A stretch of DNA of 64,000 nt from Formicarius rufipectus (taxonomy: Eukaryota; Chordata; Aves; Passeriformes; Formicariidae). Both the position numbers and the translations under genes were made by a program. This document shows positions 35,401 to 51,200 of the stretch, piece by piece. The stretch lies in NCBI GenBank assembly GCA_013399695.1, contig VXAU01004938.1, positions 3,076,173-3,140,172 on the forward strand, written 5' to 3'. The notes under the pieces are model-generated. The model made no database searches. It was not told where the DNA came from and worked only from the letters and a program-made list of their open reading frames with translations. The stretch's first letter is position 1. Each line of letters starts with the position of its first letter.

Positions 35401-38400
35401 CAATCACCCTTAATATGACACATGACTTTCATTATAATGTGCATAAAACATTTTAAATCAGTATGACATGTTTTCAATAGGCAAGAGAGAAACACTGGAA
35501 GGATAAATATATCTGGGAGGTAACTGACTAAACAACCCTGTAGTCCCAGAATGAAAAGCAAAATTTGTCATAAGCTAATAAAATATTTACTGATTACAAA
35601 AAACTATTTAAGTTCAAGTGTCATCTTGAAAAGAACAGTAAAACCCTACACAGTATATTGATCAGTTGCCTAAATTATACTTTTTACAGTAACTGAGTCA
35701 ATGTAGTTCTAAAAGCAATGCATTTCAAGATATGACTGCCATAATTCGCTGCTTTTTTTCCCCCAGCAGCACTCTTACTGCTAAGAAGCACAAATGACAG
35801 ACAAGAAGCCTGTGCTTTTTCAGCTTATTAGTCCTTGTGGGTTTGTGGTCAAGCTGTATTTTGCCAGCTTTAACAAACAGCCTGCCCAGATTTCAAAAAC
35901 CGCCAGCTTCCCATTATTTACAGAATTTCAGAAGGGTGGAACACAGACCTGTAAGGAAGTGCCTCAGCACGGAAGCAAGACAAGGCTTGGAATACTAATA
36001 AAATATGAAAGAAATCTGCCAGAATTTCCACTACTTTTAAACACATTTTATGTAACAGTAGATATAAGATACACTATTATAAAGTAGGTCTACTAATTTG
36101 TTATGTCAAATTAAAGGTGATACATTTCAGGCTCCCTGGAGAAGCAGTGTGCACCTTGCAGTGGCTGGAGGCTGGCTATATGAAAGGAGGCTGAGCCTCC
36201 AGCTCCCAGAGGGGAATCGTGGAAGTGTCACTCTCTCCAGATACCATCTCAACTGGGAAACACGTCCCACCAGTCTCAATCAGCAAAGCTTCTCAGCTCT
36301 GCCAAACTCTTGTTTCTGGCCATGTCCAGAAGCAGGTCAGCTTTAAAAGCGCTGAACAGTTTTGTGTCTCTTTCTAAAGACCATGGTGGGTATTTCACAC
36401 TACACCACACAAATCAGGGTTCCACAGAAAACAAGTCTAAGGAAAGCTCTTTTATGCTGTCTGCTTTATTGGGGACAGAAAGTACCCACCTGGGATTCTT
36501 AGAGAGAGGTTTATCTTTGAACTGTGAGGAGGCTACACATCACCTCCCCATCACACCCCCAGGAACACTGCATCGAGTAATAAGAACTTGATAAAGAGAT
36601 GAGGTTCCCGTCCTTTCAGCTTATCATGCCCTTTCTCAGCTCCTCCATAAAACACAGTTTGGAAGGCATATCTTCATTAACTCCTCCTACATGGGTGATA
36701 CCCAAAAAGGCCTTAATTTCTCACAGCTCCCACCTCCATCAGGAGACCCCATTCAACCACTGTGCACAGCACACCTGAGAAAACTAAGCTCTGCAATCTG
36801 AAGTTTTGGGCAAAGTTGGACAACCCCTATCCAGTTGTTCTTCTGGCTTCTAAGTTTTATTTAAGACTATTAAATTGTGGTTTCTTCACTGCAACAGGGT
36901 CTCGACATGCATTTTTCCTTTCTCCTAGGTTCTTCCAAAGCTTGGAATTGTTAACTTCAAGTGAGAACCAAAACAGAGTGAGACATCTAAGGCACTTCAT
37001 CAGGATTTATATTATCTAGGTACATAAAAACAAGTAAAATACCACTGCTTAAACAGGCCAAGAGTTCAAAATGTCTGCAAAGACCTGCTAAGTTGTTTAT
37101 GACTGACCTTTCACTTCTGAGCCCAGACACCACCCAATCACATGCTGTTTTTATGCCACAGTGAAATCAAGTAAGTGAGATTTGCATGACTAAAATATAT
37201 TCCCTTAACTTTCTGTGCCTATGTATAAACACAGATATATAAATACAATGAATATATAGACTAATCCACTTAATACTGCTCAAAAAGTATTTAAAATAAT
37301 GACTCTGAGGGAAACTTTTCGGTAGCAATTTGGTCACCAAAAAGCAAAGATCAGAGAACACTACTTGTGATCTGAAGTCAAACATGCTCAGAAAACGGAC
37401 AACCAGAATTTTCTACTTTCTATTTGAAATGATGCTTTAGTTATAAAGCTAGAAATTTTCTTTATTCTTTTAAAAAAAGAGGTTAAAACATAAAAAAACC
37501 CTCCCCAAACATGCCAAATATTTTAGATTGAATATGGTCTTTGCTCAGTCTGAAATTAAGGTTTTCTTTAATGTTTTGATTAGGCAGCAACTCCCAGATT
37601 AGTTATTTGTATAGCTCTGCTTTGAACACAGTAAGATATTAGACAAAAAAGCAATAAGGAATGTAAAGGAAAACAGAAAAGGAAATAATCTATCAATTCT
37701 TGAGTAAACATTGCTCAGAAACCAGTTTAAAGCCCAAAAAGGCATTAACAACATCAAGGAATTCCAGAAAAGGTCAACAGTAATGATAACAGGATTACAG
37801 GGCTGTTCATGAAAGGAGATTAAGAGAATGCAATTTGGTATTCTAAGATAAAAATGTATACTGGTGACATGGTTTATCATGGGAGGAGGAATACAGCTGG
37901 AAAACTAAAGAAACTGTGTAACAGCAACACAGGGTTCTGGTTGCTATGCATGTTATTTTATGAAAAATTACTTGAAATCAAAAAGTGATGGTGGGTGGGA
38001 GTTGCACACAGTAAAATGTATCTGGATTAGGTTCAGAATACTTTAACCAGGGAATCAGGAAGCTATTTTAAACACTGGCATAAATAATACAGATTGTAAT
38101 TTAAAAGCAGAGCACAAAAAAAAATCTCTTAAGGGAAGGTACATAATGGCCTCTTTCGTATGCACAGTATTTCTTTCTGTGGAGGTGAAGTGGGCTGAAA
38201 CACACAGAAAACAGCCAGAAGGAGAAAAAAATTCACTGCAGTAAATACACAAATTGCAAAGCATATTCTAGCTTGACCTTACATACATTTTAAAATAAAT
38301 ACTTAAGAGCGCGCCATGTGTATAGTATCAGTTTCTCCCTTTTGGTATTCCACTCTGGATTAGCAGAAGAGAAAAAGAACTCCCAATAATCCAAACCTGC

Positions 38401-39117
38401 TTGATTATACAAAAAGATTATTATTTTTAAATATTAAAGATCACAGATATTGCCATCTTCCATACCTGCCTCAAGTCTGACCTCTAAACCCCAGGGCTCT
38501 TCTCAGCTGTCTTTTCCTGATGCAGAAGCATGTCCCCAAAACCCCCATGAGATTTTCATCTCTATCAAAAGGAATTTGGATCTAAAAGATGTATTGTCTA
38601 GCAGGGATCTCATCATCATCCCAGGCACTCCCTGCAGAAGTCCCATCTCCACATCCCCTACTCACTCTGATTTGCAGTTAGAGCCGTGGCTCTCTCCTGG
38701 ACGAAGAGCCAGGCTAAGCTTGAGGCTGCAGGCATCCTCAGGCGAGAATCTCCCCTTAACAGTGGCTGTCCCACTTTCTGTATGTCTGGAGCAGTATCAG
38801 TGCAATTAATGGGCCAGGGAGGGAGAGCCAGTTATGGTGTGCCTGCTGGGAACTCGGCTTCAAACCCCCAGTAAAGGAATAACCAAATTGAAATGGAACA
38901 GCTTCTCTGGGAGCAGACACCCTGCCCAGCAGCCCTGGACTTCTTTGTGCTAATGTCCATCCCCCAAAAGACACACAAACAGATCTAAAGATAAGTTTCG
39001 TTTTCCTTTACTGAACTAAGCAACAGGGATCTTTATCTATGTATCTATGTATCTATGTATGTATCTATGTATGTATCTATGTATGTATCTATGTATCTAT
39101 GTATCTATGTATCTATG

Positions 39118-39207
<90 letters not shown>

Positions 39208-42200
39208 ATTATTTATTGTAGGAGTTCAGGATGTAACTGCAGAAAACCTGTGCCCAAGACCCTGAATTGCAGGTGGCCTGTGTCACCAGCCCACAACTGG
39301 GCAGGTTACTGTGTAGGAGAGGTAGGACTCAGGCTTTCACCTTTTACTTGCCAATTTCTCCTTTGAAATTTGATGGTTTCTTTTTTGCATCCTCCATTTT
39401 CGCTGTGACATCTGGGCACTTGCTGCAGCCTGCGATTCTTCTGAACAAAAAGAGATGTATATCTAGAGAGGCCACAGACCAAGCACTAATTGCTTATGTG
39501 TCTACTAAACAACATCTAAAAAATACGTTAGAATAGGGTGGATTATAAAATTTTGTGATGCAGAATTAAAATATTGTTTTTCTATGCCACTTTAACAGGA
39601 ACTTGTAGGTTTGGGTTAAATACTACAAAACATTTTAAAGCCAAAGCATTACTTGTAGCTGCTATTTTGCTTATTCATGTTTGAAAGAAATATCTGGCTA
39701 TTTGAACATGGTTTCCACCTCAATTCAAGTAAATTTGTTTAAATTCAAAGGCTTAATTGAAGACATATATAATCCAAAATAGTACTATGCTAATAATTTT
39801 AACCTTTCTAAGCATCTTTTTCTGAAAATATTTGTATCTTGTTATATTCCAGTATTATCTTTCACAAGTTACAGAGCACTTATTTGATTTCAATACCATT
39901 TATTTAGCTTATGTCCTAAAAATATGTAATTCCTGTGAATCCATAGTGCAAAATGAGATAAAAAAATCTCCCTTGTGCAATCATAGGCAGCTTGGGCAGC
40001 AGTCCTCAGAAACAGGACAAACAGAGAGTGTCTAAGATTATCAGGGATTAACAGAAGAGGAAAAGGCATCTAATAAGACCTACCTGAAGATTCATGCTTG
40101 ATCTTCAAGTACAAAATCTCTCCTACAACTGAATGTCTAAGAATGACTTTCCATTTAAAAACAAAACAAAACAAAACAAAGAACAAAAGAGAACTAAAAG
40201 TCACAGAGGCTGTGCTTGCCTTCAGTAAGGGCTGACAGCAGAATTGTCAGAGATCTGATGAGTACATGGGAGATGGGGGTAGGATTCACCTGACTAGGTA
40301 TGTCTATAACACAGACACTCATGTCCAAGCCAACCTTGGTCCTATTTTCAGTCAATGGAGAGTTAGTCAACATAACCAGTGAATCCTAAAGTAAACACTG
40401 AAATACTTGGTCAGAAAGACCGTGCACCAGAGTCACTGGATGCATTTGGTCCATCTCCTTTAAAACACAACAGGTGCACTCATGCAAGCAATTATCCCTG
40501 CATTATAGATCGGGAATTGAGGTCAGATAAATTACAGGCCATCTCTACCCTATTCAGCTTGGCTAATGACCACGAATTCACATCTTCCTCACCTCCAAAA
40601 TAGTTTCTGTAACCCCCAGAAGGGAAATGGCAGATTCACCTGTTAAAGCTGTTTCATGTACTTTGAGCCATGGGACCAATCACTTGGACTGGAGAGAGTC
40701 AGACCCCATCTGCAGCCTACAGCTCCTGAAGGTTGTCTGAGATACGTAGATTCAATTTTCACCTCTTTTGAATAACAAAAGCCAAGAAATTTATGCCAGA
40801 CAGGGGAGCTTTAACAGGATCTACTGTCTGTACCAGAACTGTTGGCCCAGCTAGAAGAAAATATTCAAAAGTGCCATGAGGACCCAGAGATCGCCAAGTA
40901 TGCTGAGGAGGCTGGACACTGCAAATGCCAAAACTCCCCAGCAGCATCTCCCTCACCACCATCCCCCCCGACCTCACAGGCTGGCCACCTTCCAGACCTG
41001 CCAGCACTGACTGCTACAGCCACGAAACCTCTAGAGGGTCATACCCCTCTTTGGGCTCAACTCCAAGACACAAGTTGTGACGATGGTATTGGCTTCATCA
41101 GGACACAGCATCCTCACTCCTGAAGGGTGAGATATGCATGTGCATCCCGCCCCCCTGAGCACAACCTGGTCCTCTGTGACCCACAGAACCTAGGCTTTAA
41201 TAACTCCCTGTGCTGGCAGATCAGGTAAGCAAATCTATGCAGCTCCATAGCAACAGACATGAAATTAATGCAGCTCCCATCAGTAAAATACGCAGGAGGG
41301 CTCAGTGCATACATAAGCATTTTTATTTAGAAAAATCAGCAGTAGATATTGTTTGTGGGCCCAAAATGAAAGGCAAAGAGAAGGAAGAAAAGGAAAAGTA
41401 ACTGAGGAAAAGGAATAGGGTTGAAAACTGTGGCAACTCTATTTGTTATGCTCTGTATGAGAAAAGATCTCAGAAACTTTAGTGTCATAAAATTATGAAA
41501 TGCTCACATAGGGAAGGGAGAACAGTGTGATTAAAACTGTATAGGAAATAAAGGTTGCATTTCTTGTATTTGAGTGTCAGGATTACAATGGTTGCTATCT
41601 GTTGTGGGAGAGAAGTGAAACATTTGAAGCATATGCTTTCATCTGAAAAAGATGACACATGCCCAAGTGCTTGCTCTGTTTTTATTGCCAAAGTGGTGTT
41701 TTAAAAAACAGATCAAAAGCCTTTCAGGAGCACAAGAAATTGACTACTGCGTATTTGCTCTTTGCCAAATATTGAGCTGCTTAAAGATCTAACACGCAGA
41801 TTAAAGTTCTCCTCATCTGGTTTAAATTACTTGGGGAACCTGGGCTTTTGCTCTTCCTCTGTTCACTTACAAGCTTCTCTTCACCCTTCAGAGAATCTAT
41901 GCTTTACAATAAACATGTTCAGATAAAGAGATTCCTTATTATTAATTCAAATTCTTTAAGGGAAGTACTAATGGCCAGTCATAGGCAAGATGTCCCATCA
42001 TTTGATATCAACTCACTTCACTTGGTCCATCTTCAGAGAATTTTTTTTGTTCTATGACCAATTATTTAAAGTACACTGAACCTGGTGTAGCTCCTAATTT
42101 CAGCATTCTTATGCATATGATACCAGCCACATATTTAAGTAATTGAGTATTCCTAGGAATGGAATTTCCCATCTTCACCACTCAGGTAAGGTTATGAGTG

Positions 42201-45200
42201 ATTGTGGGATGGGAACATGTTGTACATTGATTAAATACTGCATTTGTAACTGTGTTAAATGTTGTTCAGCATACCCTTGTTCTTAATTATCCCTCCTGTA
42301 GAAAAGGGAGTCTCGGAATGTGGGTTATGAAGTATTGCTAAATAAGTCACAGCAGAAAGACAAACACCAGTCTTCTCGTAACTCTTACCTTTGTGAGATT
42401 CTGCTTTCAAAAGGAAGAATGACAATTTAAGGATCAGTCAAAGCAGTTTGTTATCTCCAAATACAGTTGTTTTGTTTTGTATTTTTAAACAGACTGTGTA
42501 GGAATACACAGTACACTATCTGCATTTCAAAAACTGTTTCAACATAATAGGCAGGGGTACTGGTTTGTAGTTATAAAGAACCGTAAATTTCTTTGTATGC
42601 CATAGAAACTGTTCAAGTTAGCACATTCTGTAGCTTGATTTTTGTGTTCTATACTGTTGTTCCTGAACAACTGGGACAACAGTTCTATGATTTTCCCCTC
42701 TGCTCACAGAAGTTTGGTACAGAGAATGAACAAAAGTCATGCAAATACCAGATACAATGTTCTTGGATAACTGCACCAGTAAAACATGTCTTTCTAATAT
42801 TTTATCAGACTCTCCAAGATAAAGTCCTACCATTGCATCCTTTTGCAATCAGAAAGAAGTTCTTGAGATTGAAATTTATTTCCAGAATTACCTCTAAGAA
42901 AATCCTCTTGCAGAACTTACACAGCAACTCATCTGTTTTCCAAGTGAAGCACATACATACACACATACACATCAGTCAGACACTGTTATTCCCGGATTGT
43001 TATACTGAAATGAGGGAGTGAGGTGATGAAAGAGCTGCAAAACAATGCAGTCAGATGTCAGGAATATAGCTTAAATCAGAACCTTTATGTTTTGTTTTTA
43101 AAATAACCAAAGTGACTGCATTTATAATACAGATACATGTGGAAGTAGAGTAGCAATATGGATAAATTTATCTGCTAATTTTATACTAACAGATTAACTA
43201 GTCACTACTCTTTGCTTTAATGTGGGATTCCCAGAAATAAGGATGCTTGGAATCTAATCCTCACACATCAGACATTAAAAAGCAAAAATAAATCAGGAAG
43301 AACACTATGGTTTAATGGTTAGACATGTTTTAACAGATAAGACATAATTTGCAGCTAACACTCTCGTTTCCTCTCTTACCTGTTTGGCTTATATAAGATC
43401 TTAACTTAATACTCCCAATTGTCCAGGGTCATTTCCCTTGCATCCTTTTTGATCACTATCAGCTCCAACACTGACTAAAAAAGCATCTGTACCCACTAAA
43501 TACTAACAAGCAAATAAGGCAAATACATTCTGCTCCACCTGTCCCTCCTAAAAGTCCTAAAGCCTTCAAAGACTAATCTGTTCAGACTGGGATATCCTAC
43601 TCCAAGACTCATTCACTCATGACTTGATAAATTCACCAGAAAGAAGTAGGAAAGATCATTCTGACAATACATGTGTAATACCACACTACTTACTTTACAT
43701 TGAAGTTCAATGACATTTTTAATTAAATAGTGATTGTTAAAAGTTACTTTTTTAATATACTTTCATTTTTATGAACATACAAAAGGGCAGGAAAAGCCTT
43801 GCAGCTACTTAACTACAGATCTGGGTGATGTACTTTTTAAAGGCAAAAAAAGTCCAGCAACACAGGATTACAAAATCACTGGAAGGTGGAAGGGACCTTT
43901 TGAGACCATCTAGTCAAGCCAAGTCCAGATGAAACAGTCTACCCAGGACCATATCCAGTTGAATTTTGAATATTTCCATGGATGTAGACTCCACTGTCAC
44001 AATACAAAAAGTGTTTTCTTGTGTCAGATATAATTTCATGTTTTCAAACCCTGCTTATTGCTTATTCTCCAACAAATGTAGATGCTTTACAAAAGCCTCC
44101 AAGATTTTCCCACTAGTTTGAACAGAACAAAGTTTTAATGCCTAAACTCTCAATGATCATCCTTCTTGAAACATAATACATAGCAGTTCAATGGCACTGT
44201 AATCTAAAATGTTGCTGTTTTAGCCAGATTCAGTAATAGATGGCGAGATGTTTTATTAGCAGTGAAAAAAAAAAAAAACCAACAAAACTGTTTTGCAGAG
44301 TCTGCTGCTACCTGCAATGGTTATTACTGAATCAAGCTGTGAAGGACAGACACCAGTCCTTACAAGGCTTTGGAGCTGACCCTAACTGTGGTTCACCTAG
44401 GTCTCCTTTTATGCAGTAGTGCTTACACCTCTACTCTGCAGGGTCCTGAACGTGCTGTAGCATCTGGAACAGACAAACAATGTTTTTTGTTAAGCCTCAA
44501 TAATTTCATGTGAAACTTCATCAATTCCATGGGCTCTAAGAAACAGCTGCAACAGTAACATGAGCACATTCAGTAAACTGTCCCAGGTGTACCAACAGCA
44601 TCAAAAGCAGAAAACACCAGACCTCTGTCAGAAATGCTGAACATCATCAGTTGATCAGGTGCCCTTCTCAAATTCTGATGCCCATGGAGATTTAAACACC
44701 TCTCTGTGTTAGCTTTAACATGCAAGGTTACTGACACAACTCCTGCTAAAGATTTTAATCTTTATCCATGTCTTTGAAAATTAATCAGTACTTTGTAGCT
44801 TTCAGATCCAGATTTTGAATCCTTTCATTAAGAAGTCAAAAAAGAAGGTGAGAAGACTGTCAAAGAGAAAAAAACCCAAAACGATTCTCACTGTTCTCAA
44901 CAGGATGTGGACATGAGCTGCAGGAATTCAGGATGGATCCTTGCAGGAAGACTACACCAAGAATGTGAATATGTAGATCCTGTTTATTCAATTACAAAAA
45001 CTGTAAGATTCAGCACAGCATTTTGATACAAAACTAGGACTAATGTTAATTAAATTTTTTCGTGCCTTTTTGTGAGGGCATTTTCTGCAACATATTTTGC
45101 ATTACTTTTAGTCTGGTATAGATGAATCACATCCAAAAGAAGGAAGAACTTCTAAAATCCAGAAATTAAAAGGTTTTTAACTTTCTGGAGTGGATGTTAT

Positions 45201-48200
45201 AATTCATCCTTAATGTTCTTGCCCTCTCCCTCCTTCCCTGGGAAAGCAGGCATAGGTTTTAAGCCAAATTCACTTCTACTCCACTGTGATTCAGATTTAA
45301 TGCACAGTAAAAGCCATTGTCAATTTTCTCAAATGTATAATTTCTCCATGACTATAAATATTTTAGAGGTTTAGCCAGATGCATTCCAGGATTATGTATG
45401 GTTCTCCATGCAAACAACATCAATTATGAATGATATCCAAATCTACCTTGTTAATACTTCAAGAGATAAAGATGACTCAGATCTCCATAACAAGGTCTTA
45501 GGCTGTTAGAAGAAAAAAGAGACTATGTGTATTTTGTATTTTGAAGTACAGAAAAGAAAAATGAAGTGATGCTACTAAAACAGCAGAAAAGTATCAGAGA
45601 TTGGGCACAGCCCAGAAACATGCCAGGGTTCATTCTTAGTGCTATTCCATTCTGACATTTCCTGAATTATCTAAATATTTATGTGTTTCTTCTGAGATTC
45701 AGCATGTTCCAAGAAAACACTCCTGGAAATGGATAGATTTTCAGCAAAATGGCTGGCATTTTGAACATGCATACTGATTGATGTACTTGCCTACAAAAAT
45801 GTAGTGCAGGACATGGTAAAAGATAGTAGGAAGCTGGGTTTTTGTCTCTCATTTTGACTCCTGCTATATGGTCATTTTCCCAAGACATTTCAGATAAATA
45901 TGAAATTGATATAATCTCCATATTATGGAGCTTTTAAGGTAAGGGCTTTTGCTAAAGAGAAAATTGTGCACAATTCCTTTTATGTATGACAAGGACACAT
46001 TGCTGTTATTCTCCTCCCATATCCCACCTCCCTTTTCTGCTCCCCTGTTACTCCTTGTATGTTTTGCTGCATGGTGATGCCTTCTATTTTCACAATGGCT
46101 AGATATTTCCAACTGAATCACCAGAAATTCTTGTCCAGGTAGATCATGAGGAAGAGACTGGTCCACTTGAAGCCAAAAGAGCAATGGAAGAGAGCCACAT
46201 TAACCCCTGTGACCATTACTGAGAAAAATGAACCCCAGCTGTCTCCTGTCATGCTTTCCATTTCTGAAATGTCCCTCACCATGGTCAGCTCTCACACTGA
46301 CTATGATGTGATTTTGAACAACTTTCCACTAAAAAAGTGTGAGGATATTTGGCAGGAGGAACTTAGACGTGCTCTGTAAATCAGGCCCAGTTGCTGCTCT
46401 GAGACTTTTGATGGATCTCAGGAGTGATACGCTTGAAATCTAGAGACAAATATTGCAATCTTAAGAGATCAGTGCAAAGGTACTGACAGCTACATAGTGA
46501 CCCATTTACAAGAATATGTAAATAACTAAATTAAGTCTGTTCAAAGACTTGAAATAATGCCATCAGTAAAATGACTTCTAAATATTACTGAAAAAGGCTA
46601 ATAATTTGATATTATAAAGCAATTCAAGGGTAAAACTGAAAACAATGAAGTAATTAATTGAAAAAGGTGCATAACTCTTTTCCATGTGTATAGGACTCTT
46701 CAGTAGAAAAACACTTTTGCAATTCATTATCCACATTTTGCTAGACCACATTCATATTCACAAACAAAATGGTTGTGGTAGCCATGGCTGCAGATTTGAC
46801 TGTCTTACACCACACTCACTGCATACTGTCTGCATTAGATACCTTGCTTTTAATGGAACAGAAAAAAAACCTTGAAAAAAATATTATCTATCATCCATTA
46901 TGCACAGCAATGGGAGACTGGGAACACTCAGGCAACATGGTGCTATGAAATGAGTTGAAGAACTTGCAGGGACAGTGGTCAATCAGATATAATCAGCCCT
47001 TTCAATGACCAGCACAGTGAAGAGATTTTCCAACAGATTTTCTACTGTTTCTGGATTGAACATGGTGCTGGTAAATCTGAGCTGGCTTTTCATGAAAGTA
47101 TATGAATTGCTTCCAGAGCTAAAATGACTCTGGAAACAGTATAGCCAGGAGATACCTGAACCCATAAACCACATCAGTTCTGCAGCTGGCTCTGTTCAGG
47201 GCCAGTTCTGTCTCCATGATTAATTAAATAACAGCTCAAATATCCTGACCATTTGTAATCAAGAGCTGCGTGTACATGAATCAAAACCATATTTTATATC
47301 TATTCATTAAAATTACAATGACCAATAGCACACCAGGGTATTTAGTCTTGGATGTGCAACAAGCAGGTACTGATTTAGCTGGTGGTCTGAGGTGTCCCAG
47401 TAGCCTGAGGCACTGGGAGACACACTCTTGGTTCAGTCAATGCTGTACAGGTCCAAATCTGCTTGACTACCTCATGTAGGCTGCCCATCCTCTTGCCTTG
47501 GCGTGACATATTGTATCCCCAGAGTTATCACAGCCTGGCAGCGTAAACTTTTGGCAGGACCCGACCATAAATCTAAGAACATCACAAGACTTTGCTTTCA
47601 TATTAAGAGTCATTTATCTTTGGGAAGTGAAATATGTGTACAATTACTACGAACCAGGCTAAAATCCATTTCGGTTATTTGACATGACCATTGAGCCCCA
47701 CAAAAAAAAAGTGAAGATGTCAATTAATTATATTTCCATGAAAAAGACAATACCAATAGTGTTTTCATGTCTTGCAGGTGGCTCCATAGAAAGAACCTAT
47801 TTTTTTTTATCAGCATTAGTGGTATCACAGGCTGTACAACCCAGTGTTTGTAGACATCTGTAAATGTACTAGACAATTAGAAAGTGTAATTAAGGAAATG
47901 AAAGGAATTATACTCACCAGGCTTTACAAGGCTTGTCTTTGTCTCTTTCTTATATCGACCCAGCTGTGTATTCCCTTCACTCATTGACCCTGGACTGAAT
48001 TTCTTCCTGGAGAAGTCTCCATCGCTAACAGTGCAAAAACTGATTGGACTGTTTCCAGCATCAGGAGGAGTCTTAACTGGAGATACTGACTGGCTACTAG
48101 GACAGCCAGTGTCATCTGAAGAGAAAAGGAAAAACATCAACACTTCTAACTGATAAATACATTGAAGTCAACAGAATAAACGAGTGTTTGAACTACACTT

Positions 48201-51200
48201 CTTTACACTAAGTGACACGCACAAGCTTGCCTCTGAAACCTGGTGAGAAGCTATTTGTTTCACCTATTTTGTAACGAAGTCTTTAATACCCTATGCCAGA
48301 CTAAAAGGGCAAGTACTTGTTTTGCTAAACGTGACAAAATACAAAATCAGGGGATACAAAATGAAAATTTGTATCTAAGATTAATTCCTTCAGCTACATT
48401 AGGGAACATTACAGCATGAAGATATACTTGAGAAACAAAAATGCATTGTGCAGTGCACACCACATGTAGGGCAAGCATGGGCCACATGCTCTCCTTCAAG
48501 AAATGTTCCCATATCTGAACAACAAGAGAACAACCTACAGCCCATACGCACAAATCAAGGAATTTCATTTAACTGGAATTAATGAGTTCCTCAAAATTGT
48601 CTTTCCTTTAAAAGCATCTGTGATCACAGAATTCTTCCATTTTTGACAAGTGGCTCTGAGGTACCTAGTTCTGAAGAGAGTAGGTTATACACAGACTGCT
48701 TTTGTTTAAAGCTGAATTCATCTGAGGGCACAGCAGCACTCCAGGGTATCAGCAACCACCTAGGGAACAGACCCAGGTTCCTGACCTCCAGGGATACAAA
48801 CACTACAGCTCTTAATAACTGAGTGCAAAGTAACAAAGCTGATTCTGAATAAAATCCACACATCAAACCCCTGCTTCATCTAATCATCTCTCCTGTAATC
48901 TGGAGTAATTGCAGTTCCCTTAAAAGTCATAGTTGTTTAAGTGACACACAGCAAAACCAAACATAATACTCTGACTCCTCTGGAGAAATGTAATTGCTCT
49001 TTCCCAGAACAAAATGAAAGCTGCATTGTAAATTATGCAATTGCACTCTTCTCCTAGTGCATTACCTTTACCTAACATGAAACCCAAAGAAAAACCTGCA
49101 ACTGAGCTAAATAATTTGCATGACCATATTGAACTTATCGCTTTCATCCTGTTCATAATTTAGGTCAACCTTCACCTTGCATGGAGTGTTGCATGGGTAG
49201 TTTGGTTTAAAAGTTAGTGTATGACTGTGCATTTATGAGGCAGAAGGGACACCCCCTATCTATCTAACACCTCCCACCTCCCCTCTGCTGGAAAGTGTAG
49301 CTTTGCTACTGTTTACTATTGCCCCTTCAATACAGTAGAAAAACCTCATTCTTCCATGTGATCCACTTTTCCTTCATGACTGACCATATTCTACCCCCAC
49401 CTATCTGTTCTAATGTTTTGCTTCTGATTCCTCCACGTCCTGCCTCCGGTCCTGAGCAAGGCACTCACAGGTGCTGACCCTCCAAAGCAAGCCATATGCA
49501 TCAGCCTGTAGGAGCAGCCAGCACTCTGAGGTGCTGCATCCCAGGTCTCTGCCAAGTGCCAACCATGATGCCAAGCCATGGAGCAACCTGTCCTACTGCC
49601 AGAATCACCTCCTAGGGCACAAAGGGCAGTAACAGTGTAAACCACTTAATCCATCTTCATCATATTTAATTGTTTCAAATTATCACAATTAAGCTAACAG
49701 GCATCTCCTTTTGCCATCTTGCTTCTGTCTTCTGCAACTCAGAATTAGTCCCTAGCAAAATAACAGGAAAAGAGAAGACCACTAATAAGGTTTTCAGCCC
49801 ATCCCCATATTCATCCTGACTAAAGCAGGATTGCTCCCCACACGATTTTAGTTTACTTTCTACACTTTCCATTCCTATTAACATTACAATGTAACTCAAC
49901 GCAGAGAAGAGAGAAGGCAGCAAATTCCTCACACATCAGCACCCCTTTCTTTTTGTCCAAGGTTTGGAGTCTCTTCTGCAGGTTGAGCAAATGCTACCTA
50001 AAGAGCAGTAGATTAGCACCATGGAGTGAGCCTCTGAATTGCATTTAACAGCTCCTCTAGCTGTGTATAAAGCATCCTCTCTTTGGAAGCACACAAACAT
50101 TTGTAATATATTCAGAAGTAAGTGGAGGTTTATGCAGTTTATTTTTAATCACGACTTTTCCACTTACATGTTTCTCTCTGAGGCATTATTTTCCAAACTT
50201 TGTGTTCAAACAAAAACAACAAAAAAGCCCTTCAAGAAACTATTTACTTCATCTCTCTACCAATAAAGTTATTGTGATACCTGCACAGGTTCTGCTGACC
50301 TCACAGATGCATTTTATATGGAAGATTTATATACAAGTAACTCTCAAAGCTATAGAGTTACTATCTGGAAGAACCATAGGAGCTGATAAAACTTTAAACA
50401 ATAAAGTAAACAACAGTGTTAAGAATTGGGACATTAAAACGACCAAATGTGTAAAACTAACTGAAATAAAGAAGTAAGATAGCTAAAGAATGCATACAAA
50501 AATAGCATAAAAATGATTTTATTTACCACCCCCCTCCAACATTGCCTCTGATATTACACTGGTGACACCGTACCATCAGATTATGTCATATCTATATATC
50601 CTTGTTTTACCCTTAGGAATGTCAGCTTTCATTGCAATGGGGCATTTTTTAAAGGAACAAATGAGCCTGGCACAAAGAAGAATAGCTCTTCTCTACTCAT
50701 ATCCTTGTGACCTTTAGATAAAACACAATAACCAGGTGAGCACTCCCACTTCAGCTGCAGTAAATGAATGATTTTATTGTGCTCCCTCTTCTCTGATCAC
50801 ATCCAATGTACAACTTCTACTCTTTCTACCTTGTATTAGCCAGAAACATGAACAAAATTATAATTTTTCCAAAACTAGGGCAAACTGCAGAGAAACATTT
50901 TTCTGTGTCAGCCTTTTGAAGAATCAGAATGTTTACTACCACAGAAAGGAAGAGCTGCCTACAAAATGCTGGTTACCACCACCAAAGGCAAGCAAAGCTC
51001 TGCTGAACACTGCAGGGATCCACCTCTCATGTGCCCCACAGCTCACCATCCTGGCACAAGGTAAAATCCTGCTGAACAGTGAGGTGCTCTGCAGTTGCTC
51101 AGTGCCAGCCAAATTGCCTGCATCCTTTCCTGCTATTGAAGCCTTAACAGGTATTTATTTGTATTTAACTCTGTTGATGAACTCTCCACAGGACAGCAAC

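Larger units (their letters stand above)
28384..47917 (-). other. SYBU intron 2 (19.5 kb)
   Basis: Donor GTGAGT at the right end, acceptor ctttccag at the left. Mostly AT-rich DNA with no recognised extra exon; the joined product is full length without one. Contents that can be named: a CpG-rich island near 31.1-31.9 kb, a large tetranucleotide microsatellite near 39.1 kb, an AAAAC repeat, a CR1 copy near 43.9 kb and a short A run near 44.27 kb. Confidence 0.8.

Noticed and set aside
37650..37830. Stretch with CR1-like phrases (ggaattccagaaaaggtcaa, ggattacagggctg)
   Set aside because: Too short and diverged to separate from chance by eye; a profile search against CR1 consensus sequences would be needed.
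39039..39366. Open frames rich in Tyr, Ile and Ser/Leu
   Set aside because: Translation of the tetranucleotide microsatellite, not a protein.
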